Positions 22,630-34,300 of a DNA stretch of 64,000 nt are shown here, in pieces. The notes beneath the pieces are model-generated. The model saw only the letters and a program-made list of their open reading frames with translations, had not been told where the DNA came from and searched no databases. Source of the stretch: Ypsolopha sequella (lineage: Eukaryota; Arthropoda; Insecta; Lepidoptera; Ypsolophidae); assembly GCA_934047225.1 (NCBI GenBank), contig OW203985.1, forward strand, positions 9,875,501 through 9,939,500, in the 5' to 3' direction. The translations under genes were made by a program, and so were the position numbers. Within the stretch, counting starts at the first letter, position 1. Every line of letters begins with the position of its first letter.

Positions 22630-23035
22630 TTAAGGCGATATGTAAAAGTTTTAGCGTCCCTGTTACTCCATATGCGAAAAAACCCTCAGTGCGAGAGGGA
22701 CGGATTCGTGGAAAAGTAGCAAAAAGTCCGTTTTTTATTAATATAAAATGTACTAAAGTTGCTATCAAAATTTAGTTTAACCAGGTCCTAGATATTGTTA
22801 AAACCCATCTAATAAAATAAAATTGCAGTCCATATGTCATTCTGAATTGTCAAACCAGGAGAATCGGTGTCGAAAAAGACCTTATTTCAATAAATATTTC
22901 TATCGAGCCGAATTTCTCCAATCGCGTTTCTATTTTAACAGATCCCTAGAAAAAGATCCCAAAAATAATATACTATTTTACTGAAGTAGAAATGCAAGTT
23001 CTAAAAGTGTCGATTTTTTTTCCGTAGCGCCTTAA
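22630..23035 (+). mobile_element. TTAA-bounded ~405-bp element, copy 5
   Basis: TTAAGGCGATATGTAAAAG at 22630 and CCGTAGCGCCTTAA ending at 23035. Both TTAA ends are retained. The family ORF frame is closed by substitutions here. Confidence 0.85.
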
Positions 23036-23399
23036 GAGGTATCAATTTCAACGGGGCCCGAGAAAAAAGGTTTTGACAGACGGACAACAAAGAGATCCTA
23101 TAAGGGTTCCGTTTCTTCTTTAAACACTTAAATTAATAAAAACATAAAGTGATTAATAGAATGTAAATATATTTCATAATTTATTTTTGCGATTATCGGC
23201 ACTTAGTGAAATTTGGAAAGCATCATGATTAAATTCACTTGTACTTGTTTCACAGGTTTCTTTCACAAGTTTCGGTTATTACACCATTTTAGAGGGATTC
23301 AGGGATGTTATTAGAATAGTTATTAGGCACGTCGTATTAATATTCAAATAAAATAACATACCCGAATCCCTCGCAAAATGGTGTAATAACCGAAACCGC

Positions 23400-25145
23400 G
23401 GGTCTACCACGTAATTCTGATTTTCATCAACATCGACTTGAGATTGAAATTTGACGTGCGTGCGACGACGCTCGCCTAACATGCCATCTCTTTTGCACGC
23501 GTTGAATTTCGCATGCATTTGCTTGAAGGTGATACAAATGAGAATTACGCGGTAGAGCCCCAGAATACTCTTTTAAAAGTAAGTACAAAAATTACTTACT
23601 CGCACTACAAAAATCCACAATATGATATGTTTTATATTATTGGCAGTCAGGCAAAATTTTATTATTGACTATGCCACAAGCAAATGCTTGAAGTTGATAC
23701 AAATCAGAATTACGCGGTAGACCCGCCGGTCGGGAGTTAATTGTGAAATAAACCTCTGGAACAAGTACAAGTAAATTTAATCATGATTTAAACATAATAA
23801 TAAACTCATAAACATTAATTTAAATGTTTATGAGTTCTCAAAATATCACTAACTGAAATTATTTAGGATTCTGGTGTGACAAATATTTTCTCTAGATTAA
23901 GTGTGAGGAGCCACTACAGGTTAGCTATCGGAATGCTAGGCGGTGCAATGCCCCGGGGCCCCTGAGCGACGTCGTTAAAAAAAGTTATTTAAATATCCTA
24001 ATTGAATAAATAATTTTACTTTTCATTTATTTTTATCTGTTTTTACTTCGACATTGTTTTATTTTTTATGAAATAATATCTACTGCGTTACACATAAGTA
24101 TAGGTACTTAGTAAGTAGCTTTGCTTTGTTATGCCTTGCAGTGGGCGTTAAAGAACTGATGATGAAGTAGCTTTGCACCTTTAAATAATGTATATATATT
24201 TTTATAAAACTCAACCGGTTTAGAGAGGGCCCCGATTTAATTTTTGCACCGGGGCCCTTAGCTACGTAGATACGCCACTGAGGTTTACAGTAGGTACAGT
24301 TAGCAAAAGATAATGGTAAAGCGTAAACACCTCAATCCTAAGACCCACAGGTGTGTGATAGATGATAATGAAGAATAATTAATAGATAGATGGATAGATA
24401 TAACATTTATTTCCAAAAAAACACGACACACACATACAAAAAACAAAGTAGAACTTAAATAAAAGAAAATAAAGTTAAAACACAAAAAGAAAGTTAAATT
24501 TATCCTAAGTGGTATGAGTGTCGCGGCAAAGAGAAAAAGACTCCGACTCAGCATAATGCCGCAAACCGAAATCTGCGACGCTGTTATTCTGTCGTCACCT
24601 GCAGAGAGCCGCACGAATTCCATCGAGAGTGGACAATTATTGTTTATTTAATATGTAAATGTGTATGTGAGTATAATGGTTGTGTAATTTGTATATGAGT
24701 AAGTATAACAATTTTGGCTAATTAAATTAAATAAGAGAATGTCCTGACTGACTGGTCTATCAATGCCCGGGCCAGCTGATTGAACCTAGGAACATAAATT
24801 TGGACTGTGGGTTTCATCTACGACACGCAGACGTCCCCAAGAGATAAAAATATAATAATAATGATGTGTGGCATAGTCAATAATAAAATTTTGCCTGACT
24901 GCCAATAATATAAAGCATATCATATTGTGGATTTTTGTAGTGCGAGTAAGTAATTTTTGTACTTACTTTTAAAAGAGTATTCTGGGGCTCTACCGCGTAA
25001 TTCTCATTTGTATCACCTTCAAGCAAATGCATGCGAAATTCAACGCGTGCAAAAGAGATTGCATGTCAGGCGGGCGTCGTCGCACGCACGTCAAATTTCA
25101 ATCTCAAGTTGATGTTGATGAAAATGAGAACTACGCGGTAGACCC
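23400..25145. repeat. Composite inverted repeat built from GGSTCTACCGCG MITEs
   Basis: A ~160-bp unit with TIRs GGGTCTACCRCGTAATTCT and ATGAGAATTACGCGGTAGA occurs at 23400-23560 and, inverted, at 24984-25145. The next ~120 bp (23561-23690, CAGAATACTCTTTTAAAAGT...GACTATGCCACA) are also inverted at 24868-24983. A half unit follows at 23691-23727. The arms are thus about 290 bp around a 1.2-kb loop. A solitary unit lies at 55035-55195. Confidence 0.8.
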
Positions 25146-25804
25146 ACTGTTCTTATATTAATAAATGTAGGTGGAAGATTATTCCAGCATTTCGAGGATA
25201 GATAACGAAAACTACCTCGAAATGCAGCACAATGATGCCTTGGCACTTTGAGCTTGTGTGCCGATCCCCTGGTTCTTGTATGGTATGAAGAAATCCAAGT
25301 TAATTTTTCATAGAGGTGTGTGAGTTATTAATGAGTAGTGCATGTATCTACGAGTATGTATTGACCAAGTATTCCTCATCTCATCTGTCACTCACCCGTG
25401 GGTTTTAGGATCGAAGCGTTTGCGGCGGGCCTATCTCTTTTGCTTACTTACAACAGTTTTCATAGAGTAACATTTACAACGCCGCGCCGCCGCTAATTTA
25501 CACGCGTGGAGGTCAATTAAATACTTACTAGGTAATTTCAAGTCATTTACAAGACTTCACGGTATGTTTATGAATACCGAAGTTATGCGACTTATGCGTT
25601 AGATAACTTTAGCAATTTGACGGATGAAGGTTATAATTGGCTATGGTAGTGACTTTGGTCAATCATTTTATGAGAAGCTATAGAATGCAATGAAGGCGTT
25701 AACTCAAGGTGATCTTGAGTTTTTGGGGTTCCGTAAAAAATAAAAGGTTTGGCGTCTTCCATAACTCGAAAACGGTTGAGCCGACAGTTTTGGCATGCAG
25801 GTAG

Positions 25805-26140
25805 ATTATACGCAGCCGGATTGTGAAAAACCCGCCTTTTTCTAATTAATCGAAATAGAATACTTAAATTCAAAATTCACTCAATAGTTATTCAACAAAA
25901 CCTTATTACCTATGTATTGACTATGCTGCCATTGCAAAATGTCCATTGAATTTCAAAAAATTTTATTCACATGAACCAAAAATTTTGAAATTTTTGAAAA
26001 TTTTATTTACAGAAACCAATGGAAACTTTGCGATGGCAGCATACACAATATGTAGGTAAGTAATAAGGTTTTGTTGAATAATTATTGAGTGAATTTTGAA
26101 TTTAAGTGTTGTTTCGATTAATTAGAAAAAGGCTGCAAAT
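25805..26140. repeat. ~335-bp inverted-repeat element
   Basis: GCCTTTTTCTAATTAATCGA, CAACAAAACCTTATTACCTA and TATGCTGCCATTGCAAA on the left are matched by their complements on the right (to GATTAATTAGAAAAAGGC). Arms are about 140 bp. No coding content. Confidence 0.8.
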
Positions 26141-26316
26141 GATGGGAGCAAATAAAGCAAAGGTGGCTAACGTTTTGAACAGCCGGGTCGAATTTTGGAA
26201 GTTAGATTTTACGGTGAACCGCAACAATAATGTTTCAATGAATTTCTTTTTCGTTAATTTAAGAAAAAAAAATGTATAAAAATATTCTTTATTTTGTATT
26301 AATATTTATCTTTATG

Positions 26317-26579
26317 TAAGGTGACATTTAATTATACAGCCAAATTAATACTGAAGAATCGTTAATTAATCGGTATACAGGTTTTATGACACTTATTGGA
26401 AAATTCATTTTTTTTTCTGTTCGCTACAATTGCAGCCTCGAGTCAATACTAAAAGTCAAAATTTTCTTTTCAAAATTTCGCAGTAAATGTCGTTAATCCG
26501 TGATACTGAGCACTTGCAAAGTCTCCAGGTCTCCAGTATGAATTTAGCTGCATAAATAAATGTCACCTTGTATATAAAA
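26317..26579. repeat. ~260-bp inverted-repeat element (GTAAGGTGACATTTAATTAT end)
   Basis: The left end GTAAGGTGACATTTAAT...AATACTG and the right end CAGTATGAATTTAGCTGCAT...AAATGTCACCTTGTATATA are inverted. It belongs to the wider ACAAGGTG-ended group. Confidence 0.7.
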
Positions 26580-27960
26580 TAATATTCTGATTGACTGAAT
26601 GTCTGACTGATCTATCAACTCCTGATCAAAAACTGATCAAACGACTGGAACAAGGAACATGAAATTTGGACTGCATGTTCCATATATTATATATGTTAAC
26701 ATCAGCTAACTAAAGGATTTTGCAAATTTCCCAAGGGATCGACTTCTGTCCGTTTCTACGGAGTCCGCTATTATAGTCTTTTATACAAGAAATTGTAGCT
26801 ACAGAGTTGTAACAACATACGCTGAAATGTATTCAAAGTTGGAATTTTTGTTCATATTAGCCAGAAACCCAGGATGCACTTTGGTGGAGAACCACTCACT
26901 TAGACTTAATATGTAATTCATAGTGGAGACTCTGTAAGTGATGACTGATGAGGAACGAGGTTCACTGATCGTTTTTTTCGAAATCATAAAAAATTAATTT
27001 TTGTTCCCATACGAACTGGACTGGTTCAAATAGATTTCCTAAAACAGGCCTGTAAGGGAGCAAAAAAATTGTTTTTCTAATTTTACCTGAAGGGTCATTA
27101 AACATTGTTCCTGATCACTAACCGAGTCTCCAGTATGAATTTTATATTTCATGGGTGGCTATGTATGAATTCGGGCGGTTGATTAAATTTCACCTATACA
27201 TATAGCCAATAATACACACATCGACGAAACCCGTGCATTATGTAGGTGCGACGTGCACACTTGACCTTCTCATATTTGTATTCCAACCGGTTGATCATCA
27301 ACATCCAGAGAGGCTTTCACAAGTAGACACACGTGCCATAACGTCGATAAATTTGTCTTATACATTTGTTATTACATGAGAATGTCAAAAACACTCTCAA
27401 TTTTTCTTACAAACACCGTATTTAATTTATGAATGCGTAGTAAATAAATGAACCTTAAAATATACGACGACTTAAGACGAGGCTTCCTAAGTTTCAAGAA
27501 TTTTTGCACAAATATGTGAAGTCAACTACATAGCTGATCAATGAGTAAAACTTAAATATATGTTATTCCAGACCATTATCTTTATGTTGCAAAGCCAGTT
27601 ACCAAATTGGATAATTTTCACTTGGTAGATTTAAGTTTTGAGAATAATGCTTTTGAAATGATGTTTTAAAAATATACTAAAGCGGCTTGAGCTTTATGTC
27701 TAAAATAAATGCAGCAAGAAAGCTTATAGTTTATTAAGATCTACATGAAAAAATTAAGCCTAAATAATTTATTGTAGTGTAAATCAATTTCAATCTTGAA
27801 ATTTAGACCCATTCTGAATAATTTCACGCGCATTTTCAACTTCATTAAAGTCAGTCCCCGAGTTATAATAGCAAACCCGCTGTGCGCCGAAGGAAGACCT
27901 CCTATTATGTTTTACCGAAATAACCAAACTGAGAAAACAAAAGCAACACCTTGCCCTGCG

Positions 27961-28091
27961 CCTGCAAAATGAGCTATGTTATTTTAAATTGTATGCAATT
28001 TTAAAAACCATTTTCATTACAATACGAACTAAAATTGCATAACATTTAAAATCACATAGTTGATTTTGCAGGCGCAGCCACGCTTGGGAAA
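27961..28091. repeat. ~130-bp hairpin (CTGCGCCTGCAAAATGAGCT)
   Basis: GCGCCTGCAAAATGAGCTATGT and, inverted, ACATAGTTGATTTTGCAGGCGC flank an AT-rich loop. It is a short MITE-like hairpin about 750 bp upstream of the lipase gene. Confidence 0.7.
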
Positions 28092-28469
28092 AAGTCTGAA
28101 GTGGAGAGAGGTCTAATTTTGTTTCGCCAATTTAGAAACCGGACTACGTATAAAAATAATTTCAAAAATCACCTAAACGCATGCGTCGTGATACGTAATT
28201 TTGTTTTTAATATCGGTAGACACGCAAACCCTCGTATTTACGAACAAAAATACTGATAAATAAAAACATGAAATTTTTCAAATGAGGAAAAGGGACATAA
28301 TATCGCACATTTTTACAATAATTTAGGTAAGTAGGTAAAATTTACTTTATTAAGTTTTAAAATTTTAGAGGAATTCCGTGCATAATTTGTCAAAGATTAT
28401 TGACAAAAAAACTTGTAGTACGATGTAATTTGATTATTTCAACAAAATATAATATGAACATTATTTATA

Positions 28470-28545
28470 CTTATTTTAATAATTATAAACAACAAAAATA
28501 ACAGTTTTCAGTATTTTCGAAATGTATTTCGGCCCACTTTGTGGC
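28470..28545 (+). repeat. Solo end of the GGCCCACTTTG MITE
   Basis: AATAATTATAAACAACAAAA, CAGTATTTTCGAAATGTATT and TCGGCCCACTTTG match the left arm of the complete element at 37060-37331. The other arm is absent. The ORF starting in it at 28522 is therefore transposon sequence running into lipase 5' flank. Confidence 0.75.
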
Positions 28546-28734
28546 CGGCAGCAGTCATTAATTATACTTAAATATATATACATAATTGTTATCAATAATT
28601 CGTCTTACGAGGCCGAAAAGGAAACTATTAATGCAGATAATTCAGATGCCGTGACTCCTCTAACACCGAATCCATTAGCAGCCAACAGCTACTGCAGCGG
28701 TGACCTTCGTCTTCTCCGAAGGGAGTTTCATCAC

Positions 28735-28769
28735 TCAGTTCTGTGATTATTTACTCGGAGACTAGTCGT
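28735..28769 (+). promoter_or_regulatory. Putative Inr + DPE core promoter of the lipase gene
   Basis: TCAGTT at 28735-28740 fits the arthropod initiator consensus TCAKTY, with A28737 as +1. AGTCGT at 28764-28769 fits the downstream promoter element RGWYVT at exactly +28 to +33. No TATA box is seen near -30. The ATG follows at 28842, giving a predicted 105-nt 5' UTR. Transcription start mapping is lacking. Confidence 0.55.
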
Positions 28770-28841
28770 TTATTTTTGTCGTTATTAGTCAAATACATAA
28801 CGGGTTTAAGAAAATTAAAAATTAAGTTTAAAATAGAAAAT

Positions 28842-28926
28842 ATGAAAGTATTAGTTATGTTTCTTTTAGTGGTGGATGTGTCTTTTTCTTACGATTCTGG
28901 ATACCCGACAGGATACATGTCAGACT
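28842..28926 (+). CDS. Lipase exon 1: start and signal peptide
   Basis: The ATG at 28842 is followed by a hydrophobic run ending near VSFS and then YDSGYPTGYMSD. It ends one base into a Cys codon at donor GTAAGT. A longer upstream frame exists, but it starts in a MITE and lacks a signal peptide, so 28842 is preferred. Confidence 0.88.
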
Positions 28927-31251
28927 GTAAGTTATAGAAAATATATATATCGTCACGACATGAATCCCCGAGGGGGCGTCAGAGGTGCTCTCGAGTGTGA
29001 ACTGTGAAATTCAAGTCACGATCCACACTCGGTACACTTGCGTTTCACCGACGATTATTATGTACATACTTGAAATATGGAATATGAAATGAAATACATT
29101 TATTTATGTAATGTAGGTATAACAGATACACTTATTACAGGTCGGTTTTAATGTAATATAAGTAATTAGTTAATCTATGTGTATGGCTAATAATAGGGGT
29201 GAGCTCTATCGCCGGGCACAAATACACGCTTTTGATTGCGTGTGTGGTAGATTCAGTACAATCGTTCAAAAACTGTTGAAAAAGGAAGGCCTCCTCTTAA
29301 GGCCGTGTAGATGTATTAAGGTTTTATCAATGCGTTCCATCCAGGTCCCGGCATGAACCGCACGACCACATTCTCAGAGAAAACTAGTCAAACCCTATCC
29401 ATTCTGGTGTTCTGGGCCAGTACTGGTCGGTTCTCATTCGACGGAGGACAGAAGAGATGCAGGCTTGGCAAGGCGGGCATCGCGTGCGTCGCCAAGCATA
29501 TGGACTTTAAGAAGAAAACCAAGGTATTAGAGAAAACTATTATAGGTTAGGAGTAATCTACCTTTGGGTGTCATACAAGACAGTACTGATGACGATGTAC
29601 TCTACACAAATATCCACCAATCTGCATGTCTTGTATGACATCATAGGAGGCCTGTGTGCATTTTAGGCTGATGATGTTGGTGATTTGACTATAGCCATCG
29701 TAATGCGAATCAACAGACTAACAATTTAAAGAAAACCGCATCACTCCAGTTGTTTCGAAGTTATAACGGAACATACACACATTACAAACAGACAAATATT
29801 CTAAAACCAACAACAGGCTATTTATCTACATTTTCCGCAATAATACTCAAGGTGGGCTTATCTCGATTTTTTCTCTATTCTAATTCAGTTTAAACCATGA
29901 AATTGTGATGTCTTCAGTCTGAGAAAAAAAATTATGGGTACATCCTTTCTGCAGATTTTTTAACGGTTTAATAATCTTTGGGTTTAAAACGTAATACGTT
30001 ACACTGATGGATAAAATCCGAAACGAAGATATCCGTCAGAGATCAAAGGTGACCGACATAGCCTGCCGAATCAGTAAGTTTAAGTTGCAGTGGACTGGCC
30101 ATATCTGTCGCCGACGTGACAACCGTTGGGGCCGTAAGGCATTGGAATGGAGACCACGTACAGCAAAGCGCAGCGTAGGCCACCCTCGTGCCCGCTGGAC
30201 TGACGATCTGAAGGACGAGGATGACTGAGGATCGCCAAGAGTGGCGTAGGTAATATTGGGGAGGGCTATGTCCAGCAGTGGACGAATACGGGCTGATGGA
30301 TGGATGGATGGATGGATGGACGTTACAAGTTATGCTAAATACAAATACAATACAATACAAATGCTCGATCGAAAAAATTGCAGCTGAAGGGAAGAGGCGC
30401 ACTTAATACGCAGAACTAGCTTACAATGTAATTATTAGTAAGTACTTACTTATAGACAAGTTACCTTCGGCAGGTAATGATAAGCGGGTACCTGGACCAC
30501 TCGTTCTCTCCTTTCGTGAGAACATTCGTGACGCAGGAGCTGGACCGCGGCAGGAACGTCATCATGCTGGACATCTTTCCGGTCCTGTTCCGCTCCTATC
30601 CGATGTTGGTAATCTGGTCCTCTAAAAAGGCCGCTTTGGGTGAATCATATTATGATTCCGTTCTAATGCCGTCTCTTTTGCACGCGTGAAAAAACTCCAT
30701 CCTAGTTTCAAATCCTTGATTAACCCAAGTTGGCCTTTTTAGATCTCCTGATCATTATTTATATAACATGATGAAGTTACGGAAGCCGGGATCTGGCCAT
30801 AGAACTCGTCCATACGAACGGCTTTTACTACGGAACCAACCCTTGAAACGTTAAAAAAAACAGCTGTTAAATAGCTACCCGACCAAAATGTATCAAACCA
30901 CTGTTTTTTTTTCTCAATTTCGCAATTTTTCTTCATGAAAAGTTGTTCGTGTGGGCGTGTTTTACCGCCAGTTTCCGGCTTTGGGTGAATTCTTATTATC
31001 CTTATAAACATAATAAAAACGCAGTTCAATCCGTGATTTTTTTTATCACGCAAAAATCTACTACGCGACTCAATTAAGAATAGAATTGTCAGTGGAGTTA
31101 TCTACGTGTGCGATCACAAATCTTAATTCGACTTATAGTAGATTTTTAGGTGCTATAACGCAGATATGGCCCTAGTATTACAGGGTATTGTAATGGGCTC
31201 CATCGACGAAGATTTAATCTAAGAATATATGTTTTTATAGGGTTTTACCTG

Positions 31252-31309
<58 letters not shown>

Positions 31310-34300
31310 TAAATCAATAATAACCCAAGTAGCATTTTACTCCATTTAAGAGTACACATTTAGTTCCCATGTGTACTTGAAGCATTATTACAGTTCACTC
31401 GTGATGTAGAAGCTGCATTATTGCGATTAATTACACCTACACCTGTCTAAGGGACTTATAGAGGTGTAGAGTTATACTTTTATACGATTGTTGGTGTAAT
31501 AATACTCTAACAACTATCCTTTAGTCAGCCGTCTGACTAAGAGCATTATAGGAGGGTAGAGATACGGCAACCGCTGTTTAACGGCCTACTTATACGATGT
31601 TATAGAGCTAGCATTTTAATAGAACACACGTGGTCATTTATAAAGCCAAAGGCTGTTATATTTACTTGTTTTAGACTGTTATACAGCTAGTAGCTGTAGT
31701 AGGGCTTGTTTGTGATCATTAAAATAACCTATTTTTACTATCTGTACAGAGGTGTTTAAATGGTTCACATGTGCACTGTAGGCTGTTAAAAGGACTACAT
31801 GTGTTGTCCATTAACATCAATAGCAGTTTATTTGTCCACAAGTACTACTCTTATTTGCTGTAAGCTGAACATGAATGTGAATGTGATATTCTATTACACT
31901 TATCCCACGGTATCTCACACGAAAACAAAAAGTGATTTTTGTTAGTTTGTTACAAAATTTGTACTTTAGGTACTCATACTTGTCTTAGTACCTGGGCTAG
32001 GCGATTTAAAGGACAATAATTATTATTGCGGATCTCTAAAGTTTCAGTATATTGAAAGAATTAAACGATGATACACAATTGACCTGAAATACATCTTAAA
32101 GCTGTACATAAGTTCACATTAGAATAAATTTATAGACATTGGCTCTGTAGTGGTACAAATGTGGGACTTCATATAGATAACAGCATTCTAACAGAACACA
32201 TGTGAACCTATTAAATGCTCACCGCATTAAATTGGAGTTATAACAGTTCACATAGCCGTTTTTCATTTCCACCATGTTGTTCTACGTAACCTAAAATATT
32301 TACCAAATAAATCTCCAAAATTATCATGCAGATTTATCACAAAATACGCAGATAGAGCGATTGAGTTTTGGTTTCATGTTATAATTAATTACTGCAGTAT
32401 AATTATAATGCCAATATAATATCAAAAACTGAAAATTGTAGATTTCCTCTCAGCCAGTTTTAAATATTTTAAAATGAATATCGCGTTTTTTCAGAGGCGC
32501 GTGAATATTTTAGCTGTAAATATGTATACATTTCACGATAAAGTTGCATTCCCATGGCATTAACATTATTAAGTATACCGCGTGTTATCATAAATTTTTA
32601 TCCTTGATCAGCCGGAGTTAATGTTTCTGATGGCACACACAAAACCAAACCAATGAGGAAATTAATAATAAAATAAAGAAATAATAGGACACATGTGAAT
32701 TTGAGGCTGTGTATTTAGCCACTTGTTACTCTTTATTACACTCATGTATGTTGTATGGTTCACACTGCGTCCCATATAGTGCCGTAAGTCAGCCTTAAGT
32801 CCACATGTTACTACTTAAACTGCTATTCTAATGCTATTATACTGCTAATGTACAGCCATAGTGAACTTAAGGCTGTCTAATTTGTGCCCAAACTGGTTCT
32901 ATAAGAGCATTATAGCAAGCTATACAGCTCTTATACAGCTGACTTACACAGCTTGTGGAGTACATGTGAACGACTAGACATCTTATATAGAACCCCGAAT
33001 GCTACTTGGGAAGAGTCAGCCATTTTATAACATGTGCAAAAATCGGGACCAGAAGTAATTATGGGAGTCATTTTGTCTGTCTATAGATACTTTATATTCT
33101 CTGCTATAGCAGACCGGGGCTGAATAATCTCTAATCTGTCATGGATTGTGAAAAAGGCGGAAATACGAATACGAAAATACGACCGATGAGTGGCGAGGAT
33201 TCCAACGAGCATTATTTAAATGGTTCTACTACAATCTGTTTGAAAATAGGTTCCATTACCCACCTTTTAGGACGTGGTCTAAGATTTTCCGTCCGTTTAC
33301 CGTACTGCAGGCACCGAAGCTTCGGTAGGTTTCTGTTTTTTTGACGGAATCCCAAAAACATAAAACTTGCATGGAAACCTTAAAAAAAACACAGTTTCTG
33401 AAAGGAAAGAATAGATAACATTTACATAAGCCGTCAAAACCATCTATAACTTCAAGCCCTCCTTGTACTGTAGGCAGGCCAAATTCTAGTTCTAGTTGTA
33501 AAACGCTTTAAGGGGCGTTATACAATTTCTCATATATTTTATGCAGTCGCTAATCGAGGCCTGAATTCATGATAGGTTCAAAATGTAAAACATGTCTCCT
33601 ATTTCTTACGTTCCAGAGCAGCTCGAACGACAAAGCCTTTAGGACTGCGACTCGGCGAGTTCTTAGCGCGTCTGTCGCAGCGCGGTCTGTCGCCAGACAA
33701 ACTGGAGATCTTGGGAGGAAGTCTTGGCGCTCACATCGGGTACTTCGCTTCTGTCAAGTATCACGAGCTGACAGGGCAGCGGCCGGCCAGACTTACTGGT
33801 GGGTATCGCGTGAAAGTTGGTGCGTTCGGTTACCCTCGAACCAATGAACGAATCGCAATGAAAAGCTGTTGCAAAAATTAGGATTTTAATAATTTCTCAC
33901 GCTGCAGTAGACGATTAAAGTGGATCCAGTAGTAGGTTTTTCTCTACACGTAAAGCACTCTGGTAGAGTTTTGGGATTAATTATACTTTAATATTTTTCA
34001 ACCTGAATATTTTGGTCTTAAAAATAATAGTTCTAATTTTTTTTTTTGCAGCAGCCTAAGGAAGAAACATATGTAAATAAACACCCACTATTTTCCATAC
34101 CAAATTAATTATTAAAAAAACATCATGATTGGTGTGCATCGTAAAAGTAAATTTCAACGTTGCCCTTCGCTAAATGTCAAAGCGTATAAAAACGATCTTG
34201 AACTTTGTCACTTCAATTACAAACGTAATTCAAACATGGATGCAAAGATGAGAATAGATTTCGAACGTTAAAAAACATACGATATAATTTTATCATCCTG

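Larger units (their letters stand above)
21864..28734. other. Intergenic region between HGSNAT-like and lipase genes
   Basis: The region holds the TTAA element at 22630, the composite inverted repeat at 23400-25145, and hairpins at 25805-26140, 26317-26579 and 27961-28091. At 24395-24620 (minus) a stretch reads SAGDDRITASQISVCGIML over an AT-rich, AATAAA-dense tract; it may be an old retroelement 3' end. At 23930-24285 GGGGCCCCTGA and CCGGGGCCCTTAGCTACGTA hint at a degraded transposon. Nothing supportable is visible in 21864-22629, 25146-25800 and 27211-27960. Confidence 0.5.

Noticed and set aside
28522..28746. 74-aa ORF just upstream of the lipase as its own gene or N-terminus
   Set aside because: It begins in a solo MITE arm, has no signal peptide and ends before the lipase ATG; the predicted transcription start lies near its end.
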